Position numbers and translations under genes: made by a program. From positions 248,001 through 312,000 of the forward strand of contig NZ_JAFMOF010000003.1 of the NCBI RefSeq assembly GCF_017349075.1: 64,000 nucleotides of DNA. Direction: 5' to 3'. Source of the stretch: Streptomyces triculaminicus (GTDB lineage: Bacteria > Actinomycetota > Actinomycetes > Streptomycetales > Streptomycetaceae). Under the pieces are notes generated by a model. That model saw nothing but the letters and a program-made list of their open reading frames with translations. It searched no databases and was not told where the DNA came from. Position 1 is the first letter of the stretch. Each line of letters opens with the position of its first letter. Shown here one piece after another: positions 18,570 to 26,617 of the stretch.

Positions 18570-18883
18570 GCACCGCCGGCACCATCGACCGCCCCACCAC
18601 GTACGACCCCACGAAGCAGGACCCGATCATGCGGCACCCGTCCGAGCCATTCGGCTCCCACGCCCCCCGTCACACCTCCGCGATCGAGTCGCGGCAGAAC
18701 AGGAACCTCGAAATGCAACTCATCCCAGAAGCCATGGCCCGGGCCCATATGCAAGATCGACTGCGCGAGGCGGAGTCCCAACGGACCGCCCTGCGGCTGG
18801 TCGCCGCCCGCCGCATGCAGCGCCGCGCCGAGCGCGCCTCGCTGCGCGCCCGCCGAGCCCTGGCCATGGCCGTCATGCAGTGA
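18566..18883 (+). CDS. Small arginine-rich protein co-translated with wblC
   Basis: 105 aa, function unknown. Its ATG overlaps the wblC TGA (ATGA, 18566-18569), so the two are translationally coupled and the protein should appear under the same antibiotic stress. The first half is polar; the second half (about 55-100) is a very basic, probably helical segment with repeated RR pairs (RMQRRAERASLRARRALAM), which could bind RNA, DNA or ribosomes. An internal Met (MQLIPEAMARAHM) could be an alternative start. A terminator hairpin follows. Confidence 0.75.
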   Translation: MSTAGTIDRPTTYDPTKQDPIMRHPSEPFGSHAPRHTSAIESRQNRNLEMQLIPEAMARAHMQDRLREAESQRTALRLVAARRMQRRAERASLRARRALAMAVMQ

Positions 18884-18890
18884 ACCGCCC

Positions 18891-18918
18891 CGGGGCCGGT
18901 CCGAACGGACCGGCCCCG
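18891..18918 (+). terminator. Terminator hairpin after the wblC operon
   Basis: 12-bp perfect stem CGGGGCCGGTCC / GGACCGGCCCCG with a GAAC tetraloop, 7 nt after the stop of the small basic gene. No T tract, as usual in Streptomyces. Confidence 0.7.
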
Positions 18919-18975
18919 CGCCGTGTTCGGGTGCGTCATCCGCACCCGGCCCGCTCCCGGGGATATCGTCTGGGA

Positions 18976-19197
18976 GTGGACCGGAAGACGCATAAGCCAG
19001 TGCAGTTGAACCCTGAGGCCACCGAGACCCCCGAGCCCGTCGCCTGCGCTCGTTGCGGCACCGAGGCCCCCGGGGGCACGCCGCTCCCGACCTGGATCTG
19101 CTCCGTCGAGAACGGCAGCCGCCGGTACTTCTGCGACGACTGCTCCCGCGCCAACCTCAGATCGATCGAGGGCAGACTCGACTCGTCCTGGTGGTGA
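18976..19197 (+). CDS. Small zinc-ribbon-like protein of unknown function
   Basis: 73 aa. Two cysteine pairs, CARCGTE (about residues 24-27) and FCDDC (about 52-55), are spaced as in a zinc ribbon, and the protein ends LRSIEGRLDSSWW. GTG start at 18976 with GGGAG directly upstream is the only start that keeps the N-terminus short. It is convergent with the ABC1 kinase gene. No function is recognised; such ribbons often bind nucleic acid or partner proteins. Confidence 0.65.
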   Translation: MDRKTHKPVQLNPEATETPEPVACARCGTEAPGGTPLPTWICSVENGSRRYFCDDCSRANLRSIEGRLDSSWW

Positions 19198-19215
19198 GCG
19201 GGCGCCCCGGTGTCG

Positions 19216-20580
19216 TCAGGCGGGGGTGTCCTGGCTTCGGCTCTCCGCCGCGAACCCGGGCACCCAGGCCTCCATCTCCTCCCGCAGCCGCACCGTGGCG
19301 CCCAGCTGGCACAGCACCCCTATGGTGCTCATCGTCACCCGGTGGATCAGCAGATACGCCGGAGGAAGGTTGAGCTGCCGGGCCAGCTGGTACGCGGGGG
19401 AGCGGGGGTCGGCGATCCGCGTCGCCTGGGCGCGCATCCAGTCCCGGGTGAAGGTGAACTCCGCCACCTGCGCCGGCTCGATGATCGGCAGCAGATAGTC
19501 CAGCACCGCCCCCGGGTCGAGCTCGATCTCCGGCTTGACGAAGCCCTCGTCGCACAGCAGTTCGTGGACCGCGTCCGCCTCGCCGTCCAGCGTGAGCCGC
19601 AGCGCCGTCCCGATCTCCACGGGCAACCCCTGCGGCAGCCGGTCGACGGTGCCGAAGTCCAGCACCCCCAGACGCCACTTCTCCGGCGGCCCGTCGGGGG
19701 CGTCCCCGGTCAGCAGGCGGAAGTTGCCCGGGTGCGGATCGGCGTGCAGCAGCCCCGTACGGGCCGCGCCGGAGAAGAGGAAGCGCGCCAGCAACTGCCC
19801 GGCCCGGTCCCGCTGCTCCTGGGTGCCGTTCGCGATCACCTCGGACAGTGGCACCCCTTCGAGCCACTCCGTCACCAGCACTTGATCGCTCTGGTGCACC
19901 ACGTCCGGCACGGTCACATCGCCGTCGCCGGCGAACTCCCGTGCGTGCGCCGCCTGGGCCCGCGCCTCCAGCTCGTAGTCCAGCTCCTCCGACACCCGGT
20001 CGCGCAGCTCGGTGATCAGCGGCTTGATGTCCATCCCGGGCACCAGCGGCCCCAGCAGCTTGGCGAACCGCCCCAGCTGCGTCAGATCGGAGAGCAACGC
20101 CTCACCGGCCCCCGGGTACTGGATCTTGACCGCGACCTCGCGCCCGTCGTGCCAGACCGCCCGGTGGACCTGCCCGATCGACGCCGCGGCCGCCGGCCGG
20201 TCCTCGAACTCCTCGAACAGCTCCCGCCAGTCCGGCCCCAGCCACTGGGCGAGCGCCGCGTGCACCGACTTCGTCGGCATCGGCGGCGCCGCCTCCTGAA
20301 GCTTCGTCAGCGCCGCCCGGTAGGGGCCGGCGACCTGCTCGGGCAGGGCCGACTCGAAGACGGACAGCGCCTGACCGAGCTTCATGGCGCCGCCCTTGAG
20401 CTGGCCGAGGGTCGCGAAGAGCTGCTCGGCGGTGCGCTGCTGCAGCTCCGCGGCGATGAGCTCCGCCGGCCGTCCGCCGATGCGCTTCCCCAGCCCGAGC
20501 GCCGTGCGCCCCGCGAAGCCCAAGGGCAGCGCGGCCAACTTGACGGTACGGGTGACCGCCTTGCGGGGTAGATCAGACAT
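19216..20580 (-). CDS. ABC1/AarF/UbiB-family atypical kinase
   Basis: 454 aa. Family marks: KxGQ-type motif (KGGAMKLGQALS), alanine-rich loop region AASIGQVHRA, catalytic Lys in VAVKIQYP, catalytic loop HADPHPGNF and metal motif DFGTVD. These kinases support ubiquinone synthesis in proteobacteria; in actinomycetes, which use menaquinone, the substrate is unknown. ATG at 20580 has GGAGGGG just upstream; the in-frame TTG at 20592 lies in that ribosome site and is rejected. Confidence 0.9.
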   Translation of the reverse strand: MSDLPRKAVTRTVKLAALPLGFAGRTALGLGKRIGGRPAELIAAELQQRTAEQLFATLGQLKGGAMKLGQALSVFESALPEQVAGPYRAALTKLQEAAPPMPTKSVHAALAQWLGPDWRELFEEFEDRPAAAASIGQVHRAVWHDGREVAVKIQYPGAGEALLSDLTQLGRFAKLLGPLVPGMDIKPLITELRDRVSEELDYELEARAQAAHAREFAGDGDVTVPDVVHQSDQVLVTEWLEGVPLSEVIANGTQEQRDRAGQLLARFLFSGAARTGLLHADPHPGNFRLLTGDAPDGPPEKWRLGVLDFGTVDRLPQGLPVEIGTALRLTLDGEADAVHELLCDEGFVKPEIELDPGAVLDYLLPIIEPAQVAEFTFTRDWMRAQATRIADPRSPAYQLARQLNLPPAYLLIHRVTMSTIGVLCQLGATVRLREEMEAWVPGFAAESRSQDTPA

Positions 20581-20630
20581 GCGCCCCTCCAACTAGCTGA
20601 ACAGCCACGCCGCGGACGGCGGTTACCGGG

Positions 20631-21917
20631 TCATTGTCCCGTGCGGGACCGCGCGGACCCGGCGTGCTCCGGTCGCCCGGAGTCCGCCGCGCCGCACGGG
20701 CACCGCGGATGCGGCTCCACGGGCTGGGGGGACCAGGAGGGCCCCGGCAGGGCCAGCTCCAGCCGTTCCCCCGCGCCCGACGTGGACCCACCGTCGAGAA
20801 AGGCCAGCGCCCTCGCCACGGTCAGCCCCGCCACGACCGTGGCCAGTGCCATGTCGCAAGACGGTACCCCCGGGCCGCGGCCGGATCGCCACTGGGCGAG
20901 CATCCGGGGCCAGGCCGGATCCCGCTCGGCCCGCTCCAGCTCGAGGCATCCTGCGCACGCCGACTCTCCCGGCAGCACCAGCGGCCCCACCACGCCCGTG
21001 GCTTCCAGGACGCCCGCGTACAGGTGGGGAGTCCCGCAGGAGACGAGCTCCTGGGCCGCCGCGACGTCCGGTGCGTAGGCCGCGAGGCCGTCGCGGGGCG
21101 CGAACACCACCAGGGCCGGCGGGGAGCCGTCGTCGTCCGTACCGCCGGCTCTCGCCCTCGGGCGGGGCAGCGGCGCGGCCTGACGCACCGCCTGCCGGGC
21201 CGCGCCGTCCCGCCGCTCGCCGGTCCGCTCGGCCGCCACGCCGCCGGGCGCCACGTCCCAGGGCTCGACCCGGCCCCCGTCCAGCACGTCGACCCGCCCC
21301 ACCCCCGAGGCCGCCAGCAGCGCCGCGACGGCCGCCCCGACCCGCCCGGCGCCCCGCACCCGGACCCGTACGGCCTGCCGCGCCGCCATCAGCCGCATCG
21401 CGGCACCCGGCTCCGGATGGAGCACCGACAGCGAGGCCAGGTCCGGCCGCAGCCGCTCCAGCGAACCGCCCCGGGCGCGCAGCGCGGCCGCCGCCTCCCC
21501 GCCCGCGCGCGGATCGTCGAGCAGCCCGGCCACCGCCAGCCGCCGCACCAGCGCGTCCGCCCGGCCTTCCGGCAGCCCGAAGCCGGTGGCCTTCTCGCGG
21601 AGCAGGGGCATTCCGCGCGTCCCGTCGAGCAGGCCCAGGAAGCTGCCCGTCGCGGTGTCCACCGGCCCCAGGAGCACCGCGTGCGCGGGAGCCGCGCCGA
21701 ACTGCACCATGTCGCGGTTGCGCCAGGCCCGGCGCAGCGCGGGCTTGACCATCGGATGCGCGGAGTCGGGGATCATCGGCTCGGCCGGGACCGCGGGCTC
21801 CTCCGGCCGTGCGGAGTGCGGGGCGCGGACAGGCTGTGAGGCACGGACAGGCGGCGAGGCACGGACAGGCTGTGAGGTGTGTACGTGCGGTGAGGTGCGT
21901 ACGGGCTGCGTCGGCAT
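20631..21917 (-). CDS. Orphan RRE / E1-like (ThiF) protein, TOMM leader-binding type
   Basis: 428 aa. After a low-complexity head (residues about 3-40, hexapeptide repeats around PVRAS) comes a segment typical of the RiPP recognition element in TOMM precursor leader-peptide-binding proteins (PALRRAWRNRDMVQFG, LLGPVDTATGSFLGLLDGTR). Next is a ThiF/E1-like Rossmann fold: GAGRVGAAVAALLAASGVG with DVLDGGRVEPWDV. CAGC and CPC near the end give the E1-type structural zinc ligands. No YcaO partner, precursor peptide or protease is adjacent on the same strand. ATG at 21917 is fixed by AGGGGG 4-5 nt upstream; longer frames lack a ribosome site. Confidence 0.7.
   Translation of the reverse strand: MPTQPVRTSPHVHTSQPVRASPPVRASQPVRAPHSARPEEPAVPAEPMIPDSAHPMVKPALRRAWRNRDMVQFGAAPAHAVLLGPVDTATGSFLGLLDGTRGMPLLREKATGFGLPEGRADALVRRLAVAGLLDDPRAGGEAAAALRARGGSLERLRPDLASLSVLHPEPGAAMRLMAARQAVRVRVRGAGRVGAAVAALLAASGVGRVDVLDGGRVEPWDVAPGGVAAERTGERRDGAARQAVRQAAPLPRPRARAGGTDDDGSPPALVVFAPRDGLAAYAPDVAAAQELVSCGTPHLYAGVLEATGVVGPLVLPGESACAGCLELERAERDPAWPRMLAQWRSGRGPGVPSCDMALATVVAGLTVARALAFLDGGSTSGAGERLELALPGPSWSPQPVEPHPRCPCGAADSGRPEHAGSARSRTGQ
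21823..21912. repeat. Five tandem 18-bp units encoding a hexapeptide repeat
   Basis: Consecutive 18-bp units resembling GCACGGACAGGCTGTGAG at 21823, 21841, 21859, 21877 and 21895; the middle three are closest, the outer ones diverged. They sit in frame near the N-terminus of the E1-like protein and encode repeats such as QPVRAS. Copy number is likely to vary between strains. Confidence 0.8.
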
Positions 21918-22098
21918 GTGTCCCCCTCGGTCGTCCCCTCGGTCGGCCTTCAGCATGCCCGTCCCGCCCGGTCCCCGCGTGACGTTGTCCACAGGTCCGG
22001 GGTGATTGTCGTACAAGCCAGCATCCAAGTCGGCGTTTCCCCGACAAGCGACCCGAGGGGCGGGACTTCGCGCACCGCCAGCGGGTAACGTCGGGGCC

Positions 22099-22695
22099 GT
22101 GCCCGTCGACCCTCTGCACAGTGCCGCACGCCCACCGCGCAGTGCCCCGAGCCCGCTCGCGGGAGGGCAGGAGACCGGCGCGGTCGAGATCCGGCGGAGC
22201 GCGCGCCGTCGCAGAACGGTCTCCGCCTACCGCGAGGGCGACCGGACCGTCGTCCTCATCCCGGCCCGGATGTCGGACGCGGAGGAGAAGCGCTGGGTCC
22301 GGGTGATGCTCGACAAGCTCGCGGCGCAGGAGAGCCGCCGCATGCTCGGCGACGGCGAGCTGGCCGAGCGGGCCCGCCGCCTCTCGGAGCAGTATCTGGG
22401 CGGCCGGGCGCGCCCCGCCTCGGTCCGCTGGGTCACCAACCAGAACACCCGCTGGGGCTCGTGCACCCCCGCCGAGGGCAGCATCCGCCTCTCGCACCGC
22501 CTGCAGGGCATGCCCGAGTACGTCGTGGACTACGTGCTGCTGCACGAGCTGGCGCATCTGCTGGTGCCCGGTCACGGGCCGGAGTTCTGGCGGCTGCTGG
22601 AGTCGTACCCCCGCACCGAGCGGGCCCGGGGCTACCTGGAGGGAGTGGTGGCCGCGGACCGGCTGCCCCACCTCCCGGCGGCCCGGAGCGAGTGA
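22099..22695 (+). CDS. YgjP-type (DUF45, M48-like) metallopeptidase
   Basis: 198 aa. Zinc motif HELAH followed by GHGPEFW (HELAHLLVPGHGPEFW), and upstream the RWGSC signature of the YgjP/DUF45 family (NQNTRWGSCTPAEG). Predicted soluble gluzincin; physiological substrate unknown. GTG at 22099 gives a compact N-terminus; no strong ribosome site helps the choice. It is divergent from the E1-like gene (181 bp between starts), which may be meaningful as both could act on peptides or conjugates. Confidence 0.85.
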   Translation: MPVDPLHSAARPPRSAPSPLAGGQETGAVEIRRSARRRRTVSAYREGDRTVVLIPARMSDAEEKRWVRVMLDKLAAQESRRMLGDGELAERARRLSEQYLGGRARPASVRWVTNQNTRWGSCTPAEGSIRLSHRLQGMPEYVVDYVLLHELAHLLVPGHGPEFWRLLESYPRTERARGYLEGVVAADRLPHLPAARSE

Positions 22696-22789
22696 GCGGA
22701 CCTCCCCGGAGGCACTCCCCACGGTCCCCAGCCGTTAGCCTGGCGCAACGCATTTCACCGCAGGTTCGGATGGGGGACGGTCGTCACGC

Positions 22790-24541
22790 ATGTCCAGGGA
22801 ATTCCAGCGCGGCCACAAGGCCAAGATCACTGACCTGACGGCCGGGACGGATCTGTACGTGGGTGTGCAGATCGGCGGCTCCGGCCTGAGCTTCGACATC
22901 AGCTGCTTCGGTCTGGACGCCCGGGAGCGGCTCTCCGACGACCGGTACTTCGTCTTCTTCAACCAGCCGCAGTCGCCGGAAGGCGCCATCCAGCAGCTCG
23001 GGGCACAGGCCGGGGACACCGACTCCTTCCGGGTGACCCTCGACCGGGTCCCGGCGCACATCCAGCGGCTGAGCTTCACGGCCACGCTCGACGGCGCCGG
23101 GCAGATGTCGCAGGCCGGCCCGGGCTACCTCCGCGTCGTCGCGGGTGGCGTCGAGGTGGCCCGCTACTCCTTCACCGGCGCGGAGTTCAGCACCGAGCGC
23201 GCGGTGATGCTCGGCGACTTCTACCTCAAGGACGTCTGGCGGTTCGCCGCCGTGGGCCAGGGCTTCGACGGCGGCCTGGAGGCGCTGCTGAAGCACTTCG
23301 GCGGCGAGGTGATGGAAGAGGAGGCGCCCCCGGCGCCCGAGCAGGGCGCGGCCCCCGTCTTCGCGCCCCCGCAGCAGGCGAGCGCGCCCCCGCCTTCGCG
23401 CCGCCCCCGGATCCCAGCCCGCCCAGGCACCGGCGGCCCCGCCCGCCCACCAGGCTCCGCCGCCGGCCCAGGGCTTCCCGCCCCCGCCCGGCAGCACCCC
23501 GCCCCCGGTGGCCCCGGCCGCGCCCCAGGTGCACGCGGCCGCCACCATGGCGGCGCCCATCGCGCCCCCGGCTACTTCTCCGGCGGCCAGACGCCGCCCG
23601 GCGGTGTGGCCTCGCCCGGCGGTGTGGTCCCGCCCCCGCCCGGCCCGCCCGGTGTTCCGGGCCGTCCGGGCGTTCCCGGGCAGCCCGCCCCGTACGCCCA
23701 GCCCGGCGCGCCCACCCAGGCCTTCCCGGCGCAGCAGCCCTACGGCCAGCCCGCCGTGCCCGCCCAGCCCTACCAGGCGCAGCAGCCCCACCAGGCCCAG
23801 CAGCCCCACCAGGCTCCGTACGGAGCTCCGGCGCCCGGCATGCCCCCGCACGGCGCCGTCGGGCCCGTCGCACCCGCCGTGCCCGGCGTCCAGGCGGCGT
23901 TCGAGCGGTACCGCGAGGCCCCCAACGGGCAGCGCTGGACCCTGCAGAACCCCAAGCTCGTCCGCGTCGACCTCGGGGCCGACCCGCAGCCGGTGCTCGC
24001 CCGGCAGGGCAGCATGGTCCTCTACCAGGGCAAGGTCGAGTTCGGCTACAAGGGCGCCGGCTTCATGGGCCGCATCGTCGGCAACGCCACCGGCCAGGAG
24101 ATGCAGCTGATGCGCTGCACCGGCCGCGGCCAGGTCTTCCTCGCCGACGACTCCTCGCACGTGCACCCCATCCAGCTGGAGAACGACGCGATCTGCGTCT
24201 CCGCCGACGCGGTGCTCGCCTTCGACGAGTCGCTCCACCACGAGGTCCGCCGCATCGAGGGCCACGGCATCCCCGGCGGCGCGCTGTTCACCATGCAGTT
24301 CCAGGGCACGGGCACCGTCGTCGTCAAGACGCACGGCACCCCCGTGGTGCTGCCGGTCACCCCGACCACCTTCGCCGACAGCAACGCCATCGTCGCCTGG
24401 TCCGCCGCGTCCCAGGTGATCGTCTCCAGCCAGGTGCGGCTGCGCCGCACCTCCTATCCGGGCCACAGCGGAGAGGCCGTGAACCTCCAGTTCCGCGGCG
24501 CGCCCGGCAACTTCATCGTCGTCCAGCCCTACGAGGTCTGA
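22790..24541 (+). CDS. TerD domain fused to AIM24 domain (linker probably carries compensating indels)
   Basis: 583 aa as read. Residues 1-180 are a TerD domain (KAKITDLTAGTDLYVGVQI, DISCFGLD, FFNQPQSPEGAI, RYSFTGAEFSTERAVMLGDFYLKDVWRFAAVGQGF), the calcium-binding fold of tellurite and stress-resistance proteins. Residues about 365-583 are an AIM24 domain (WTLQNPKLVRVDL, ARQGSMVLYQGKVEF). The proline/glutamine-rich linker between them reads unlike itself in about 23395-23570; the neighbouring frame there gives a clean Pro/Ala/Gln linker, and three missing Cs in C runs explain it. First gene of a three-gene operon. Confidence 0.85.
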   Translation: MSREFQRGHKAKITDLTAGTDLYVGVQIGGSGLSFDISCFGLDARERLSDDRYFVFFNQPQSPEGAIQQLGAQAGDTDSFRVTLDRVPAHIQRLSFTATLDGAGQMSQAGPGYLRVVAGGVEVARYSFTGAEFSTERAVMLGDFYLKDVWRFAAVGQGFDGGLEALLKHFGGEVMEEEAPPAPEQGAAPVFAPPQQASAPPPSRRPRIPARPGTGGPARPPGSAAGPGLPAPARQHPAPGGPGRAPGARGRHHGGAHRAPGYFSGGQTPPGGVASPGGVVPPPPGPPGVPGRPGVPGQPAPYAQPGAPTQAFPAQQPYGQPAVPAQPYQAQQPHQAQQPHQAPYGAPAPGMPPHGAVGPVAPAVPGVQAAFERYREAPNGQRWTLQNPKLVRVDLGADPQPVLARQGSMVLYQGKVEFGYKGAGFMGRIVGNATGQEMQLMRCTGRGQVFLADDSSHVHPIQLENDAICVSADAVLAFDESLHHEVRRIEGHGIPGGALFTMQFQGTGTVVVKTHGTPVVLPVTPTTFADSNAIVAWSAASQVIVSSQVRLRRTSYPGHSGEAVNLQFRGAPGNFIVVQPYEV

Positions 24542-24552
24542 GGGAGCCCGTC

Positions 24553-25236
24553 ATGGACCAGTCACTGATCGCGGGCCACGCCCCGACCCCGCCCGCCGCC
24601 CGCATGGAGAACCACGGCAGCAGCATGCTGAAGGTGGCCATGCAAAGCGGCCACGACCTGTTCGCCCGCACCGGTTCGATGGTCGCCTACGAGGGATTCA
24701 TCCAGTACGAGCCGAACGCCCCCGCCATTCGCCAGATGGCCTCCCAGTGGCTCACCGGCGAGGGCGCCCCGCTGATGAAGTGCAGCGGCGACGGGCTGCT
24801 CTACCTCGCCGACTACGGCGCCGACGTCGTCTGCCTCAACCTCAACGGCGAATCGGTCTCCGTCAACGGCACCAACCTGCTGGCCTTCGACGCGCACCTG
24901 CAGTGGGGCGTGGAGCGGGTCAAGGGCATGGCCAAGTTCGCCGGGCAGGGCCTGTTCAACGTCGTGGTGAGCGGCAGCGGCTGGGTCGCGCTGACGTCCC
25001 GCGGCACGCCCATCGTCGTGGACTGCGGTGGCGGCGAGGACGAGACCTATGTGGACCCCGACGCGCTCGTCGCCTGGTCCAGCAACCTGCGGATGAAGGG
25101 GAAGCGCAGCTTCAAGGCTTCCTCGATGATCGGCCGCGGCAGCGGCGAGGCCTACCAACTGGGTTTCTCGGGCCAGGGATTCGTGGTCGTACAGCCCAGC
25201 GAGGACAGCACCGACCGGCTCCGGGCCCGGGGCTGA
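24553..25236 (+). CDS. AIM24-family protein
   Basis: 227 aa single AIM24 (TIM-barrel-unrelated beta-helical, formerly DUF124) domain: MLKVAMQSGHDLFARTGSM, VAYEGFIQYEP, MKCSGDGLLYLAD, VNGTNLLAFDAHLQWGVE, VVVQPSE. Mitochondrial AIM24 shapes the inner membrane; bacterial function is unknown. Starts 11 bp after the TerD-AIM24 gene and 16 bp before the next AIM24 gene, so the three are one operon and probably one complex. Confidence 0.85.
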   Translation: MDQSLIAGHAPTPPAARMENHGSSMLKVAMQSGHDLFARTGSMVAYEGFIQYEPNAPAIRQMASQWLTGEGAPLMKCSGDGLLYLADYGADVVCLNLNGESVSVNGTNLLAFDAHLQWGVERVKGMAKFAGQGLFNVVVSGSGWVALTSRGTPIVVDCGGGEDETYVDPDALVAWSSNLRMKGKRSFKASSMIGRGSGEAYQLGFSGQGFVVVQPSEDSTDRLRARG

Positions 25237-25252
25237 GGGGGACGAGGAGACC

Positions 25253-26011
25253 ATGCAGAGCCCGCTTTTCGGCTACACCGAGGCCCAGACGCAGGACCGC
25301 TACGCCCTGCAGAACCCCCAGATGCTGCGCGTCGCCCTCACCGGCCACGACGACGTCCTCGCCCGCAAGGGCTCGATGGTGGCCTACCAGGGCCTGATCG
25401 AGTTCGACGGCGAGTACCGCACCCACGGCCAGCACAACGCCCAGATGCACACCGGTGAGGGCCTGGACCTGATGCGCTGCTCCGGGCAGGGCACCGTCTA
25501 CCTCGCCAACCTCGCCCAGCACGTCCACGTCGTGGACGTGGACCACGAGGGCCTGACGGTCGACAGCTCCTACGTCCTGGCGCTGGACTCGACCCTGCAC
25601 TGGGACGCGGTCGCGGTGGACAGCCAGTTCGGGATCTCCGGCACCGGCGCGTACCAGCTCAACATCAGCGGGCGCGGCAAGGTCGCGCTGATGACCTCCG
25701 GGCAGCCGCTGGTGCTCCAGGTCACGCCGGAGAAGTACGCGTTCGCCGACGCGGACGCCGTCGTCGCCTGGTCGTCGTCGCTGCGCGTGCAGATGCAGGC
25801 GCAGACGTCCTCCTCGGGCGTGTGGCGGCGCCGCGGTGGTACGGGCGAGGGCTGGGAGCTCAGCTTCCTCGGCCAGGGGTACGCGCTCGTGCAGCCCAGC
25901 GAGATGCTGCCGCCGCAGGGCGCGCAGATCGGTCAGGGCGCCATGGCGCAGTACGGTCTCGGCCAGCACGGCGCCCGCGGTCAGAACCAGGGCAACATCT
26001 GGTCCAACTGA
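25253..26011 (+). CDS. AIM24-family protein
   Basis: 252 aa, second stand-alone AIM24 domain of the operon and closest in pattern to the C-terminal half of the TerD fusion (YALQNPQMLRVAL, LARKGSMVAYQGLIEFDG, MRCSGQGTVYLAN, VQPSEMLPPQG). It has a glutamine/glycine-rich tail. GAGGAGA lies 6 nt before the ATG. A strong bidirectional terminator follows. Confidence 0.85.
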   Translation: MQSPLFGYTEAQTQDRYALQNPQMLRVALTGHDDVLARKGSMVAYQGLIEFDGEYRTHGQHNAQMHTGEGLDLMRCSGQGTVYLANLAQHVHVVDVDHEGLTVDSSYVLALDSTLHWDAVAVDSQFGISGTGAYQLNISGRGKVALMTSGQPLVLQVTPEKYAFADADAVVAWSSSLRVQMQAQTSSSGVWRRRGGTGEGWELSFLGQGYALVQPSEMLPPQGAQIGQGAMAQYGLGQHGARGQNQGNIWSN

Positions 26012-26029
26012 ACCGCTGAGGGGATGTAC

Positions 26030-26067
26030 GGGTAAGGGGCGGCCACCACGGTGGCCGCCCCTTACCC
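26030..26067. terminator. Bidirectional terminator between the AIM24 operon and the NUDIX gene
   Basis: 17-bp perfect stem, GGGTAAGGGGCGGCCAC (26030-26046) with GTGGCCGCCCCTTACCC (26051-26067), loop CACG, between two convergent genes. Confidence 0.85.
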
Positions 26068-26095
26068 ATGCCGTTCTTCCGCCGTCCCGCGCCGC

Positions 26096-26617
26096 CTACA
26101 GGCGGGCGAGCGTCCGCTGCACCAGCCGGGCGACCGACTCGTCCGCGACGTCGGCCACCTCGGCGTACGGGAACCAGCGCAGGTCCAGCGATTCGTCGCT
26201 GATGGCCTCCACCGCCCCGTCCGGCACCAGTGCGGCGTACTGCACGTCCAGGTGCCAGTTGCAGGGCGCCGGGATCGGGTGCCGGTCCAGCCGCACCGGG
26301 CCGGCCGGCAGCAGCGTCAGGCCGGCGATCCCGGACTCCTCGGTGGCCTCCCGCAGGGCGGCCGCCTCGAGCGTCGTGTCACCGGGCTCGCAGTGGCCGC
26401 CCATCTGCAGCCACATCCGCAGCTTGCGGTGCAGGGTGAGCAGGACCCGGCCCTGCGCGGGGTCGATCACCAGCGCGCTCGCCGTCACGTGTCCGGCCTC
26501 ACACGGCTTCCACATGCCGTCCGGGTGGGCGGCCAGGTGGTCCAGGTAGAGCCCGCGCAGCTCCGGCTGGTCCTCGTACTCCTTCAGGACGAGGACCGCG
26601 TTCTCGTGGAGGCTCAC
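26096..26617 (-). CDS. NUDIX hydrolase
   Basis: 173 aa with the NUDIX box GHCEPGDTTLEAAALREATEESG, slightly diverged at its first glycine but with the REATEESG core intact. Substrate unknown; MQMGGHCEPGD resembles ADP-ribose/8-oxo-dGTP type pyrophosphatases. GTG at 26617 overlaps the TGA of the upstream DUF2342 gene (GTGA), so it is translationally coupled to it. Confidence 0.88.
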   Translation of the reverse strand: MSLHENAVLVLKEYEDQPELRGLYLDHLAAHPDGMWKPCEAGHVTASALVIDPAQGRVLLTLHRKLRMWLQMGGHCEPGDTTLEAAALREATEESGIAGLTLLPAGPVRLDRHPIPAPCNWHLDVQYAALVPDGAVEAISDESLDLRWFPYAEVADVADESVARLVQRTLARL

